A stretch of 64,000 nt of DNA, from positions 1 to 64,000 of the forward strand of contig CASDTX010000003.1 of assembly GCA_949283695.1 (NCBI GenBank), given 5' to 3'. Position 1 is the first letter of the stretch. Each line of letters opens with the position of its first letter. The position numbers and the translations under genes were made by a program. The notes under the pieces were generated by a model. That model ran no database searches, was not told the DNA's origin, and saw only the letters and a program-made list of their open reading frames with translations. Origin of the DNA: an uncultured Eubacteriales bacterium (GTDB taxonomy: Bacteria; Bacillota; Clostridia; Lachnospirales; Lachnospiraceae). Below, one piece after another: positions 44,371 to 53,459 of this stretch.

Positions 44371-44736
44371 ATGATTCTTCATTATGCCGGAAAATACGAT
44401 GGGGATGAAAGGAATCTCCCGCAAAGGGAACATCCTGCAAATGCAGTTCCGTTCAAGGAAATGGGAATGATGTTCGTAGTCGGGACAGAAGATATGAGTA
44501 AGGGCAGATTTATTTTTATGTGTCTGTGTCCGAATCTCTTTCTGGGGGCGATTCCTTTTGTTATTTTTTTGATTTTCCCATACTTAACAGGGGCAGGCTT
44601 ATTCGGACTCATAGCCGTCGGCATGGGATTCGCGGATTATATTAATGTATATAATGCCGTAAGACAAATGCCAAAAGGAGCGAAAACTTATCTATGCGGG
44701 ATGCATTCCTATTGGTATGAACGTGTAGAATCATGA
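44371..44736 (+). pseudogene. DUF3267 membrane protein with internal deletion
   Basis: 121 codons from an ATG after TGGAGGGG. The N-terminus (MILHYAGKYDGDERNLP, HPANAVPFKE) and the C-terminus (MFVVGTEDMSKGRFIFM, PNLFLGAIPFV, YINVYNAVRQMPKGAKTYL, HSYWY) both match the DUF3267 putative zincin family. The middle segment, which in full-length members holds a helix and the HExxH zinc motif, is missing between KE and MGMM. The deletion keeps the frame, so a protein may be made, but it cannot be a metalloprotease. Confidence 0.7.
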
Positions 44737-44759
44737 ATCATTTGTGAAACAGTGTGTCA

Positions 44760-45003
44760 GACAGCGAAAACCCGTTAGCATTGCAGCTAACGGGTTTTCG
44801 GTGTTTTATAAGTTATCTAAAAGGAATGAGAGTAAAGTGCGGCACTTGTCAGTGCCTGAACTTTATGAGGGGGGAGATAGTTGTTTATCAACTATCTGAG
44901 ATAGAGTATAAAGGGAAAATGTGGATAAAGTATGATGAAAATATAAAAGAAGAAGGAAAAATATAAAATGGAAATTAAGAAATTAGGAAGAAAATATACG
45001 GTC
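44760..45003 (+). repeat. Structured dispersed repeat, copy B
   Basis: Colinear with copy A along its whole length. P1 is AAAACCCGTTAGC with GCTAACGGGTTTT (44767-44779, 44786-44798). P2 is GGCACT-TGTC-AGTGCC (44841-44856), a different sequence from copy A but the same pairing. P3 is AGATAGTTG with CAACTATCT (44875-44883, 44889-44897). It lies between the DUF3267 remnant and the HTH/kinase module. Confidence 0.8.
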
Positions 45004-45079
45004 AGGCGGTTAGTGGGGCTATGAATGTCCTGATAAGATTATGTCAGGGTATATGGACGACTGGACTTAGGAAGAAAAT

Positions 45080-45142
45080 CCCTAAAATTTAGAAGTAAAT
45101 TTCAGAATAATCCCTAATATTTAGTAATAATTATGGTATACT
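45080..45142 (+). promoter_or_regulatory. Promoter with paired operator-like sites for the HTH/kinase module
   Basis: Two near-identical sites CCCTAAAATTTAG (45080-45092) and CCCTAATATTTAG (45112-45124), each with palindromic CTAA-N3-TTAG half-sites and centres 32 bp apart (three helical turns). The second falls where the -35 box should be, ahead of a TATACT (45137-45142). The layout suits autorepression by the HTH protein. Confidence 0.55.
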
Positions 45143-45186
45143 ATATAAAAAACTATTTATTAGGAAAACAGAGAAGGTGTGAAATC

Positions 45187-45726
45187 ATGGAATTTGCTCA
45201 GCAAAAAATATTGTCTGGCGCAGAGGTGAAAGCAATCCGAAAACAGCTAAAATTAAAACAGAAAGAATTAGCAGAGTTTATGAATGTTTCTGTAAAGACG
45301 GTTGAGTATTGGGAAAACAGCGGCAAAAATGTGAAGGGTGCGGCGGCGTCAACGCTGTGCATATTAAGGGAATATCCATGGCTTCTGGAGGAACTGGAGA
45401 TTCCGGAAAAGGTTTTTGCGCTCAGACTGAGGTTTATGTTTGAAAATCGACTTTGTACGATTATAGATGTAGATGTCCGCCAGCGGCAGATAAAAATAAA
45501 AAACTTTGTCACAGACCCGGTATTCCGGGCGTTTGGGAACAATGAACATCCATCATATAGTGATTATGAAAATTTTTTAGAATCCAGATGCTTTCCCAGA
45601 ACACGTGATAAGATGAAGATTGTTTTAGATCAGTTGAATCTGCCCTTTTATGATCCCTTTTTAATTATTGAGAAAACAGAGGGACGTATGGCAGAGGACA
45701 ATTTCTGGATTAAGATTGAAAGGTGA
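45187..45726 (+). CDS. HTH protein with C-terminal extension, antitoxin-like
   Basis: 179 residues. An Xre-type helix-turn-helix covers about 12-65 (KAIRKQLKLKQKELAEFMNV, VKTVEYWE). Residues 77-179 form a second alpha+beta domain with RCFPRTRDKMK and YDPFLIIEKTEGRMAEDNFW, not matched to a named family. The ATG at 45187 has a GAAGGTG site. Five bases separate its stop from a HipA-like kinase gene. The pair looks like a toxin-antitoxin module in which this protein represses the promoter and neutralises the kinase. The kinase lacks the usual first subdomain and the extra domain here might supply it. Base composition is much richer in A+T than the flanking chromosome. Confidence 0.75.
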   Translation: MEFAQQKILSGAEVKAIRKQLKLKQKELAEFMNVSVKTVEYWENSGKNVKGAAASTLCILREYPWLLEELEIPEKVFALRLRFMFENRLCTIIDVDVRQRQIKIKNFVTDPVFRAFGNNEHPSYSDYENFLESRCFPRTRDKMKIVLDQLNLPFYDPFLIIEKTEGRMAEDNFWIKIER

Positions 45727-45731
45727 AATAT

Positions 45732-46541
45732 ATGATAAGATTATCAGATAATGATGTCAGGGCATTTCCCTTACAGTCATCCAAAGGAAATCAACTTAAG
45801 TGGGAACAGGACGGGATATGGTATAAAGCTGACTACACAGGTTATGAAGGTATGGCGGAATATGTGGTGTCTGGCTTATTGAAGTTTTCAAATATGAAAG
45901 ACAAGGATTTTATTTCTTATTCAACAGAAGAGATTGGCTATAAGCAGAATGTATTCTGCGGCTGTAAGAGCGGCAACTTCCTTCCGCCAGGATGGCAGAT
46001 TATTACTTTGGAAAGATTGTTTGAAAGTTTTTATGGAAAAAGCCTGTATAAAAGCATATTTACGATACAAGGCGTGGAGGAACGGGCACGTTTCCTGACG
46101 CTGCAAGTAGAACAAATGACCGGCCTAAAAAAGTTTGGTGAGCATCTCGTGAGTCTCCTTACTATTGACGCTTTGTTTCTCAACGAGGATCGCCATATGC
46201 ATAATATTGCGGTTTTGTGTGACGAAACAGGAAGGTATCATTACTGTCCGATCTTTGATAATGGTTCTGCGCTGCTTTCGGATACAACAATGGATTATCC
46301 TATGAATGAGGACATTATAGATCTTATCCCGCAAGCACATTCTAAAACTTTGAGTTCGGATTTTGATGAGCAGCTTGAGGCGGTTGAAAATTTATATGGG
46401 CAGTCAATGAAATTTTCTTATAATGAACATGATATATTGGAACTTCTGGAAAAAGAGAAGTATTATCCGGCGGAAATTAAGATAAGGGTACGGGATATAT
46501 TGCTGCAGCAGAGACGGAAATACCAGTATTTGTTCCAGTGA
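45732..46541 (+). CDS. HipA-like serine/threonine kinase domain protein
   Basis: 269 residues from the ATG at 45732, 6 nt after AAGGTGA. Kinase features: a Ser/Gly-rich loop SSKGNQLKW (16-24), a likely ATP-binding Lys32 in YKADY, catalytic Asp153 and Asn158 in DRHMHN, and metal-binding Asp176 in FDNGSALL. E. coli HipA is about 440 residues and phosphorylates GltX through such a core. The present protein lacks an N-terminal subdomain of about 100 residues, like HipT of HipBST systems and CtkA-like kinases. The toxic target is not predictable from sequence. A+T-rich composition suggests transfer. Confidence 0.8.
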   Translation: MIRLSDNDVRAFPLQSSKGNQLKWEQDGIWYKADYTGYEGMAEYVVSGLLKFSNMKDKDFISYSTEEIGYKQNVFCGCKSGNFLPPGWQIITLERLFESFYGKSLYKSIFTIQGVEERARFLTLQVEQMTGLKKFGEHLVSLLTIDALFLNEDRHMHNIAVLCDETGRYHYCPIFDNGSALLSDTTMDYPMNEDIIDLIPQAHSKTLSSDFDEQLEAVENLYGQSMKFSYNEHDILELLEKEKYYPAEIKIRVRDILLQQRRKYQYLFQ

Positions 46542-46800
46542 TGGAATGTGCACGGACAGAAAAATCAAAAACGTTAAATTTTACAAAGTTTATTTGAACA
46601 GTGCGGCTATTTTTTCTCCCTCGACAAATCCTCATTACCTGTGCTATCATACACTCAAAGCATTATATTTCTGTCAGTTGTATTTCTTAGCGGTTCGCAG
46701 CTGCCGCGTCGAGGGATCTGAAACACATCAAAAGATATATCTCAATGCTTTTATTTCCAGTTTACAAAAGCAGAGAGCGTATCTTTGAGGGATGGGATAA
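46542..46800. other. Intergenic stretch before the Rpn remnant
   Basis: A promoter-like pair TCGACA (46621-46626) and TATCAT (46645-46650) with an 18-nt spacer is present. Reading frames here lack ribosome sites or family matches. The 5' end of the Rpn gene should lie here but is not intact. Confidence 0.4.
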
Positions 46801-47592
46801 GTCTCTTTCCCGGAACTCCTGGAGATCAATACTTTGGAAAACGCGATCTATATGTCCATCAAAAATGACGTGTCGTTCCTCATGGATGGGAGGCTGTCCC
46901 TGTATGAGCATCAGTCTACTTACAGCCCCAACCTCCCCCTTCGGTTCTTGTTTTACATCTCGAATCTCTATTCTGGGATGACCAGGGACGATACCCTCTA
47001 CGGCACAAAGAAAGCACAGATACCCACGCCGGAATTCGTCATTTTCTACAACGGGGAAGAAGAACGACCGGAACGGGAGACGCTGAAGCTGTCAGATCTG
47101 TATACTTTGCAGGAAAAAGACGGGAAATCTGAAGAAGAGGACTACAGGCTGGAACTGAGAACAGAGCTGCTGAATATCGGCGGGGATAATAACAAAGCAT
47201 TAAAGAATGCCTGCCGTACCCTCCGTGAGTATGCTGTCTTTACTGACAAGATGCGGAAGTATACAAAGATGATGGATATTGAGGCAGCGGCGGAACGCAC
47301 CATCGAAGAATGTATCAGAGAAGATGTCTTACGGGAGTTCCTTACAAAACACAGAGCAGAGGTGAAGACAGTGAGTATATTTGAATACGATCAGGAAAAG
47401 CATATCCGGCAGGAGCGGGAACAGGCATGGGAAGAAGGTCGTGAAACCGGACTTGCCGAAGGTGAAAAAAATAAACTGAAGGAATTGATACAAAAAAAGC
47501 TCCAGAAAGGGAAAACACCGGCTCAGATAGCAGATGAGCTGGAAGAAGAACAACCCATAATAGAAGAACTTATCAAAAATATGTTATCTTGA
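46801..47592 (+). pseudogene. 5'-truncated Rpn-family nuclease/putative transposase
   Basis: The coding frame is readable from the stop at 46798 (FPELLEINTLENAIYM) through to 47592. It carries the family segment NAIYMSIKNDVSFLMD, then LSLYEHQSTYSPNLPLRFL and TPEFVIFYNG of the PD-(D/E)XK-like fold, and ends in an EREQAWEEGRETGLAEGE coiled region and a helical tail. About 30-40 N-terminal residues found in complete members are missing. Translation could only begin at a TTG (46834) or an internal ATG. Rpn proteins promote RecA-independent recombination. Classed as a remnant, though a shortened product is possible. Confidence 0.7.
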
Positions 47593-47757
47593 ATTTGTCG
47601 AGGAATACTCTATTCATGCGGCGGATTATGATCTCCTCAGACGAATCCCTGTTTATCGATATCCAGTGAGGTAAAGGAACAAAGTGAAGCCGAGGCACCG
47701 AGACGCTGTAGGGAAGTCCTTTACGGAACGGACATAGCCGGTACCACCATGATACAT

Positions 47758-47796
47758 AAGAGGACTTGAAAGGCCACGAGCCTCGCAAGTCCTCTT
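47758..47796. other. Hairpin in non-coding stretch
   Basis: AAGAGGACTTG (47758-47768) pairs with CAAGTCCTCTT (47786-47796), with an inner AGGC/GCCT stem and loop CACGA. There is no T-run, so it is not a standard terminator. The surrounding 47593-47891 holds no gene that can be supported. Confidence 0.5.
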
Positions 47797-47891
47797 GTCT
47801 GCTCTATGGGGAACTTCTGGTCGGATTTACAATTATATTAATAAAAAAGAGTGACCCCAAAGTACCCCAAACGGTTAAAGGCGAAACCCTA

Positions 47892-48118
47892 GAACAGCGA
47901 AAACCCGTTAACTTTGCAGCTAACGGGTTCCCGGTGTTTTATAAGTTATCTAAAGGAATGAGAGTAAAGTGCGACATCCCGGTTCCCCGGGATGTCTATA
48001 CTAAGACTCAGATAGTTGTTTTATCAACTATCTGAGTCTTAGTATAGACCGAAAATGTGTCCAAAGTATGTTTAAACTCTTAAGGAAATAAAAAAATATT
48101 AGAAAAATTATAAATTCT
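47892..48118 (+). repeat. Structured dispersed repeat, copy C
   Basis: Shares P1 and the GTGTTTTATAAGTTATCTAA-GGAATGAGAGTAAAGTGC core with copies A and B. P2 is longer, GACATCCCGG with CCGGGATGTC (47973-47982, 47987-47996). P3 is a perfect 25-bp stem (47994-48018 with 48025-48049) and shares three bases with the P2 3' strand. The G-run between P2 and P3 is absent and the 3' tail has diverged. Confidence 0.75.
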
Positions 48119-48172
48119 GATTCCGTATCCGGCGGAATCTTTCTCTTCTATGTGCGGGCAGACCCGCTGTGT

Positions 48173-48997
48173 TCAATCACTGTTCTCTGGAATCCGCAGG
48201 GTATTTCCCGCATAAATTCTATTTGGATCTGAGAGATTGTTCAGCTGTGCCAGACGTTCCGCCGTCGTCCCATAGCGCTGAGCAATGCCACTTAATGTGT
48301 CCCCCGGCTGGATGACATAGGTGATATAGTCTGCGGCGGGAGCCGGTACGTGCCGGGTTCTTTTTCGGCTCAGATGGTTCAGTCCGGCGGAGCGGATCAC
48401 AGAGGGATAATCAACGTAACTGATGTCCAGATCCACATCTCCGCCGATGCCGGGGACCCGGCCCTCGCTGGTATATTGCCAGATCCCGCAGTCTGTTCCG
48501 TCAAAGGCAGGGGCATAGCGTGCATACCAGAGTGCGTACCGCTGCCGGAGGCTGCCGCTCAGATAGGTATTCAGGAAATTTCGATTCGTATAGAACATGG
48601 CGAAGTAGCCTTCTTCCTCGATCCGGCTTAAGAAGGCTCTGACAATCTGCTGTGCCAGGGAAGCGGTCCACATCGTTCCCTCCCCTTCGGCATATGCCGC
48701 AGAAGCCTGCTCGATATCGTAGCAGACCGGATATTCCAGGCGAAAGTCAGAGATCGTACGGAGACATCCTTCCGCTTCCCGGAGAGCGGTCTCTGGGCTG
48801 ACTGCATAGCAGAACCAGTAGGCCCCGATGGGCAGCCCGAGCCGCCTGCATTCAGCTGCGTTCCTGCGGAACTGCTGATCAACGGTGTCAAACCCATACC
48901 CCGCGCGGAGCATGGCGAACTGGCAGCCTGCTGATTTCACCCGTTCCCAGTCCACTTCACCCTGGAATTCACTGACATCAAGTCCTTTGATATGCAT
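48173..48997 (-). CDS. GH25 lysozyme with C-terminal LysM domain
   Basis: 274 residues from the ATG at 48997 (AAAGG site 9 nt upstream). The GH25 muramidase domain (about 1-190) shows KGLDVSEFQGEVDW, GAYWFCYA, the acidic pair in YDIEQA, and FYTNRNF. A LysM domain follows at about 226-272 (YVIQPGDTLSGIAQRYG, NRIYAGNTLRIP). Such enzymes cut the MurNAc-GlcNAc bond of peptidoglycan. There is no signal peptide, as in phage endolysins and some non-classically released autolysins; no holin gene is near. It lies at the right edge of the accessory island. Confidence 0.9.
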   Translation of the reverse strand: MHIKGLDVSEFQGEVDWERVKSAGCQFAMLRAGYGFDTVDQQFRRNAAECRRLGLPIGAYWFCYAVSPETALREAEGCLRTISDFRLEYPVCYDIEQASAAYAEGEGTMWTASLAQQIVRAFLSRIEEEGYFAMFYTNRNFLNTYLSGSLRQRYALWYARYAPAFDGTDCGIWQYTSEGRVPGIGGDVDLDISYVDYPSVIRSAGLNHLSRKRTRHVPAPAADYITYVIQPGDTLSGIAQRYGTTAERLAQLNNLSDPNRIYAGNTLRIPENSD

Positions 48998-49035
48998 GAG
49001 GATCAACCTTTCCGCAAGAGTTTCGGAGACAGTGT

Positions 49036-49061
49036 CCGGGGAAACGGCTGCATTTCCCCGG
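49036..49061. other. Hairpin between the GH94 and GH25 genes
   Basis: CCGGGGAAA with TTTCCCCGG, an 8-nt loop, downstream of the GH94 stop on the minus strand but lacking a T-run. Possibly a processing or stability element. Confidence 0.4.
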
Positions 49062-49135
49062 GAAACTGCCGGATTTGATTTAGTATATGCAGCCGGGCAG
49101 AGAAGGGTGAACGGGTCTGCGGCAGGCGGCAGGAG

Positions 49136-51571
49136 CTAACCCATGCGCACTTCTACCGTATAATTCTGCACTCCTTCTTCCGGAACGATGAGATTTCCCT
49201 GGATCCTGTTTCCATTGACTGTCATAGAGGCAACCCCCTTTTCTACGTGAGAGGGATTGGCGACATGAATCTGGTAAACAGCACCCCGGTATCTTCTGGT
49301 AACGGTGAATTCTTCCAGATCGGAAGGAACGCAGGGATCAACCGCAAGTCCTTCGAACGAGGGCCGGATCCCGAGGATGTACTGGGAAACATTGACGAAT
49401 GTCCAAGCAGCTGTTCCGGTGAGCCAGCTGTTTTTCGCCTCTCCGTGATTCGGCGCATCCTTCCCCGCTACCATCTGGGAATACACATAAGGCTCTGTGC
49501 GGTGGAGATCGCTGATCTCTTCGATATAGGCCGGGCAGGTACGGCGGTAGATCTCGAAGGCCCGGTCTCCGCGGCCGATCCGGGTCTCCGCAATGGATAC
49601 CCAGGGATTGTTGTGACAGAAGATCCCGGCATTCTCCTTATATCCCGGCGGATAGGAGGATATCTCGCCCAGATTCAGATAATACCTGGAATATGCAGGC
49701 TGCTGAAGGACGATGCCGTATTTCGTGTCCAGACGTTCTTGAACAGAGTCCAGAGCCTTTCTGGCGAATCCTTCCCGGATCCCGATATCAGCCAGCACAC
49801 AGAACCCCTGCGGCTCAATATAGATCTGTCCTTCCTCGCATTCGCGGGATCCCACTTTCTCTCCGGAGGCGTCATAGGCCCGAAGGAACCATTGGCCGTC
49901 CCAGCCCGCAGTCAGAACGGCATCGTACATCTGCTTCACCGCTGCTTCTGCCCGGTCTGCCTCGCTGTCCTGTCCGGTCAGACGGCAGATCTGAGCATAT
50001 TCCCGGCCATATTTGACGAACATTCCGGCGATGAATACGGACTCAGCCACCGGGCCTTCCGAAGGACCGAAGGTCTGGAAGGACTCTCCCGGTTCTTCTG
50101 AGAAGCAGTTCAGATTCAGGCAGTCGTTCCAGTCCGCGCGGCCGATGAGCGGAAGCCCGTGGGGACCTAAGTGAGTCAGCGTGTAGTCAAAGGACCGGCG
50201 CAGATGCTCTATCAAGGGGCGGGCAAGAGCGCTGTCATTGTTGAAGTCAACGGGTTCATGCAGGATGCTGAAGTCTCCGGTCTCCCGGATGTAGGCAGCG
50301 GTTCCGGCGATGAGCCAGAGTGGGTCGTCGTTGAAGCCGCTGCCGATGTCGGAATTCCCCTTCTTCGTCAGGGGCTGGTATTGGTGATAAGCACTGCCGT
50401 CCTCGAACTGAGTGGCCGCGATGTCCAGAATTCTCTGGCGGGCCCGGTCGGGAATCAGATGTACGAATCCCAGGAGATCCTGACAGGAGTCACGGAAGCC
50501 CATGCCCCGTCCGGTCCCGGACTCAAAGTAGGAGGCGGAGCGGGACATATTAAACGTAACCATACACTGGTACTGGTTCCAGATATTGACCATGCGGTTC
50601 AGCTTTTCCTCATTGCTTTCCAGAACATAGATAGAGAGCAGATCGTTCCAGTATGCATTCAGATCCGAGAGTGCCGCGTCTACCTGGGCGTCTGTGGAGA
50701 ACCGCTTCATGGCGGAACGGGCCCGGTCTTTGCGGATCACGCCCGGGGATTCCCACTTGTCGTCTTTCGGATTCTCGCTGTATCCCAGGAGGAAGATCAG
50801 ACTTCTGGATTCTCCGGGCTTCAATGTGATCTTCAGATGATGGGAGCCGATGACTGCGCCGCCGCTGGCCACAGAGTTGTGAGAGACTCCTTCCCAGACA
50901 GAAGCCGGATGTTCGATGCTTCCGTAAACCCCGAGGAACTCGTCCCGGCTGGTGTCGAAACCGTCGATCTCAGCATTTACCGTATAATAGGCGAAATGGT
51001 TTCTGCGTTCCCGGTACTCCGTCTTATGGTAGATCTCAGAACCGCAGACTTCGACCTCTCCGAGGCTTAAGTTCCGCTGGAAATTCGTAGAGTCATCGAC
51101 CGCGTTCCAGAAGCAGAACTCCACGTAGGAGGTCAGATCCAGGCTCTCCTCGGAATCCGTTTCGTTGGTGAGCACGAGGCGGTTGACTTCGCAGGACTCA
51201 TGCAGCGGAACGAAGGCCGTCAGATCTGCCCGGATGCCGTTCTTGGATGAGAGGAACCTGCTGTAACCGAGACCGTGGCGGCACTCGTAGGAGTCCAGGT
51301 CTGTCTTGACCGGCTGCCAGGCCGGAGTCCAGACGGTGCCTTTATGCCGGATGAAATAATAACGTCCGTTGGTATCTGCGGGAACATTGTTGTAACGATA
51401 TCTGGTGAGGCGCAGGAGCTTGGCGTCCTTATAGAAACTGTAGCCCCCGCAGGTGTTGGAAATAAGGGAAAAGAAGTTCTCATTTCCAAGATAATTGATC
51501 CACGGCAGAGGTGTTGCCGGCGTGGTGATCACGTATTCTCTGTCCTGGTCGTGAAAGTATCCGAATTTCAT
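49136..51571 (-). CDS. Cellobiose phosphorylase (GH94)
   Basis: 811 residues, the length of known cellobiose phosphorylases. The N-terminus ([54 protein letters not shown]) closely matches clostridial cellobiose phosphorylase. The general-acid Asp lies in [10 protein letters not shown] (about 484). It splits cellobiose with phosphate into glucose-1-phosphate and glucose in the cytoplasm, saving ATP. It is the last gene of a minus-strand operon with YesL and GH43, 25 nt after GH43. Confidence 0.93.
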   Translation of the reverse strand: MKFGYFHDQDREYVITTPATPLPWINYLGNENFFSLISNTCGGYSFYKDAKLLRLTRYRYNNVPADTNGRYYFIRHKGTVWTPAWQPVKTDLDSYECRHGLGYSRFLSSKNGIRADLTAFVPLHESCEVNRLVLTNETDSEESLDLTSYVEFCFWNAVDDSTNFQRNLSLGEVEVCGSEIYHKTEYRERRNHFAYYTVNAEIDGFDTSRDEFLGVYGSIEHPASVWEGVSHNSVASGGAVIGSHHLKITLKPGESRSLIFLLGYSENPKDDKWESPGVIRKDRARSAMKRFSTDAQVDAALSDLNAYWNDLLSIYVLESNEEKLNRMVNIWNQYQCMVTFNMSRSASYFESGTGRGMGFRDSCQDLLGFVHLIPDRARQRILDIAATQFEDGSAYHQYQPLTKKGNSDIGSGFNDDPLWLIAGTAAYIRETGDFSILHEPVDFNNDSALARPLIEHLRRSFDYTLTHLGPHGLPLIGRADWNDCLNLNCFSEEPGESFQTFGPSEGPVAESVFIAGMFVKYGREYAQICRLTGQDSEADRAEAAVKQMYDAVLTAGWDGQWFLRAYDASGEKVGSRECEEGQIYIEPQGFCVLADIGIREGFARKALDSVQERLDTKYGIVLQQPAYSRYYLNLGEISSYPPGYKENAGIFCHNNPWVSIAETRIGRGDRAFEIYRRTCPAYIEEISDLHRTEPYVYSQMVAGKDAPNHGEAKNSWLTGTAAWTFVNVSQYILGIRPSFEGLAVDPCVPSDLEEFTVTRRYRGAVYQIHVANPSHVEKGVASMTVNGNRIQGNLIVPEEGVQNYTVEVRMG

Positions 51572-51596
51572 GTGGTATCCTCCGTTTCGATTCTGA

Positions 51597-53459
51597 TTAT
51601 TCTCTGATCATATAATATTCAAATGCTCCAAACTCCGCCGGATCTGCCCCGGTGTTTACGGCGTAGAGTCCGATCATGACACCGGTAAATCCGCCTGCCA
51701 CTTCCGAGGACAGGTACTGTGTCATCGCCGTCCCGAAGTCCGGGGAAGTCTTCCGGTCAGGCTCCGGACCGGCAGGGCACAGCGGATCATGGGGAAGCTC
51801 GGCCCAGAACCGGAAGCTGCGGGCAGTGACGTCGATGTGGAGCAGCACGGCATCGACTCCCGCGGGAAGGGACAGGCTCTGCTGGACGAACGACAGATCT
51901 CCGATGGTGCGGCGTTTGATGAGCTCCATTCTGTTTTGGGGCTTGCTGCTGCCGCTGGTGCCGGTGCCGGCAGGATCCTGTCTTCTCAGGGCGAAGTCGT
52001 AGTGGTGTCTGGAATCCATGTAAAGGGTAAGCCCGGCTTCGGCCGCGCAGGAGATGCCCGTCCCTGCGGAATCTGTGAAGTCTGCCGAATTTGTGAAGTC
52101 TGTCGAGCCTGTGAAGTCTGCGGAATCTGTGAAGTCTGCGGAATCTGTGAAATCAGCCGTATCCTTGGAATTTGCAGAATTCGCGGAATTACAGCCCCGG
52201 GACGGATCGGTTCTGAGCCGGGGAAGGCGGACGCGGACCTGGATGGTACCGGTCATCTCTTCCAGGCGCAGGCCCAGGAATGTGGGGGAACCGTCCGTAT
52301 CCGAGAGAGAGATCTCCGTTCCGGACAGGGTGAGCAAGGCTGCGTTCCGGGTATCCCGTGTTATGGTATAGTTCCTGCGTTCCGGGCGGCGCAGGAAGAC
52401 CCATTCATAGCCCAGGCGCGTGTTTTCGAAGGTATAGAGCGCGGGAAGGCGCTGCTGCCGCCCGGTGCCGGCGCCGGACTGTCCGGACAGGGCCGGATGG
52501 ACGGGCGGGATCTCCTGCCGGACGGTGCCCTCATCCCCTGCGGTGACCCAGCCGTCCGCAAGAAAGGAAACAGGGATCAGGCAGGTTTCGCGGCCGAGAT
52601 AATGGTAGGGCATGTAAGGTTCCATCTGACGGAAAGCAAGAAGTACCATCCACCAGCCGCCGGACGGATCCTGGATCAGATCGCCGTGGCCTGTCCCCTG
52701 GAGGGGATAGCCGCCCAGATCGCGGTTGCTGACGATGGGACACCGGGGAGAGTTCTCGAAGGGACCGTAAGGAGTCAGTCCCCGGGCGAGAACCGCCATA
52801 TGCCCGTACTCAGTGCCGCCTTCTGCGGCGAGAAGGTAGTACCATCCGTTGATCCGGTATAGATGCGGCCCTTCCAGATAGCGGCCGCCGCAGCCCTTCC
52901 AGATGGGGCGGCTCTCTGTCAGCCTGGCCCCGGTCAGGGGATCAATCTCGCACTGCATGATGCAGGCTGTGCCATCCGGCTCCCCGTGATTGCTCATGAA
53001 GTAAACCCGGTCCTCTTCGAAATAGAGCGAGGGATCAATCCCGTCCTGATCGATGGGCAGCGGATCGGACCAGGGGCCCGAGATATCGTCAGTCCATACG
53101 AGGAAATTGCCCATGCCGCTGACATTGGTGGAGACTACGTAGAACCGGCCGTTGTGAGAGCGGATCGTGGGCGCGTAGATGCCGCCGGATGCGTCTGCGC
53201 CGTCGAGGGGCAGCTGCCCGGGCCGGTCGAGGACGTGGCCGATCAGCTGCCAGTTGATCAGATCGGTGCTCTCGAACAGCGGGATCCCGGGGAAATACTG
53301 GAAGCTGCTGCAGACCAGATAATATTTGCCGTCTGCGCGGCACACGCTGGGGTCCGGGTGGAATCCGCGTATGACCGGATTGCGGCAGACGGAAGGGGCC
53401 TGGACGCGGTCTTCCCCGGCCGGGCTGTGAGTCAGAGGTTCGTTTGTATTTTGCTTCAT
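51597..53459 (-). CDS. GH43 beta-xylosidase/arabinofuranosidase
   Basis: 620 residues. The five-bladed propeller (about 25-330) shows the catalytic trio: base Asp36 (FHPDPS), Asp142 (GIDPSLYF) and acid Glu196 (YLEGPHL). A C-terminal concanavalin-like domain (about 350-618) is typical of xylosidases of this family. It is interrupted near residues 432-470 by six-residue repeats of the DFTDSA type. No signal peptide, so it acts on imported oligosaccharides. Its start overlaps the YesL stop by 4 nt. Xylose versus arabinose specificity cannot be decided here. Confidence 0.9.
   Translation of the reverse strand: MKQNTNEPLTHSPAGEDRVQAPSVCRNPVIRGFHPDPSVCRADGKYYLVCSSFQYFPGIPLFESTDLINWQLIGHVLDRPGQLPLDGADASGGIYAPTIRSHNGRFYVVSTNVSGMGNFLVWTDDISGPWSDPLPIDQDGIDPSLYFEEDRVYFMSNHGEPDGTACIMQCEIDPLTGARLTESRPIWKGCGGRYLEGPHLYRINGWYYLLAAEGGTEYGHMAVLARGLTPYGPFENSPRCPIVSNRDLGGYPLQGTGHGDLIQDPSGGWWMVLLAFRQMEPYMPYHYLGRETCLIPVSFLADGWVTAGDEGTVRQEIPPVHPALSGQSGAGTGRQQRLPALYTFENTRLGYEWVFLRRPERRNYTITRDTRNAALLTLSGTEISLSDTDGSPTFLGLRLEEMTGTIQVRVRLPRLRTDPSRGCNSANSANSKDTADFTDSADFTDSADFTGSTDFTNSADFTDSAGTGISCAAEAGLTLYMDSRHHYDFALRRQDPAGTGTSGSSKPQNRMELIKRRTIGDLSFVQQSLSLPAGVDAVLLHIDVTARSFRFWAELPHDPLCPAGPEPDRKTSPDFGTAMTQYLSSEVAGGFTGVMIGLYAVNTGADPAEFGAFEYYMIRE
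52063..52163 (-). repeat. 18-bp minisatellite inside the GH43 gene
   Basis: About five and a half copies of an 18-bp unit (plus-strand form TCTGCGGAATCTGTGAAG) encoding DFTDSA-like hexapeptides. Unit changes keep the frame, so the length can vary without breaking the gene. Confidence 0.85.

Noticed and set aside
44754..44966. 70-codon frame through repeat copy B as a gene
   Set aside because: The start lies outside the repeat and the frame follows the structured element; the other two copies break it early.
47573..47788. 71-codon minus-strand frame between the Rpn remnant and repeat C
   Set aside because: No ribosome site, no family resemblance, and it overlaps the 3' end of the Rpn frame.
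51789..52862. 357-codon open frame on the plus strand with CEVC-type repeats
   Set aside because: It is antisense to GH43 and its repeats are the other reading of the 18-bp minisatellite.
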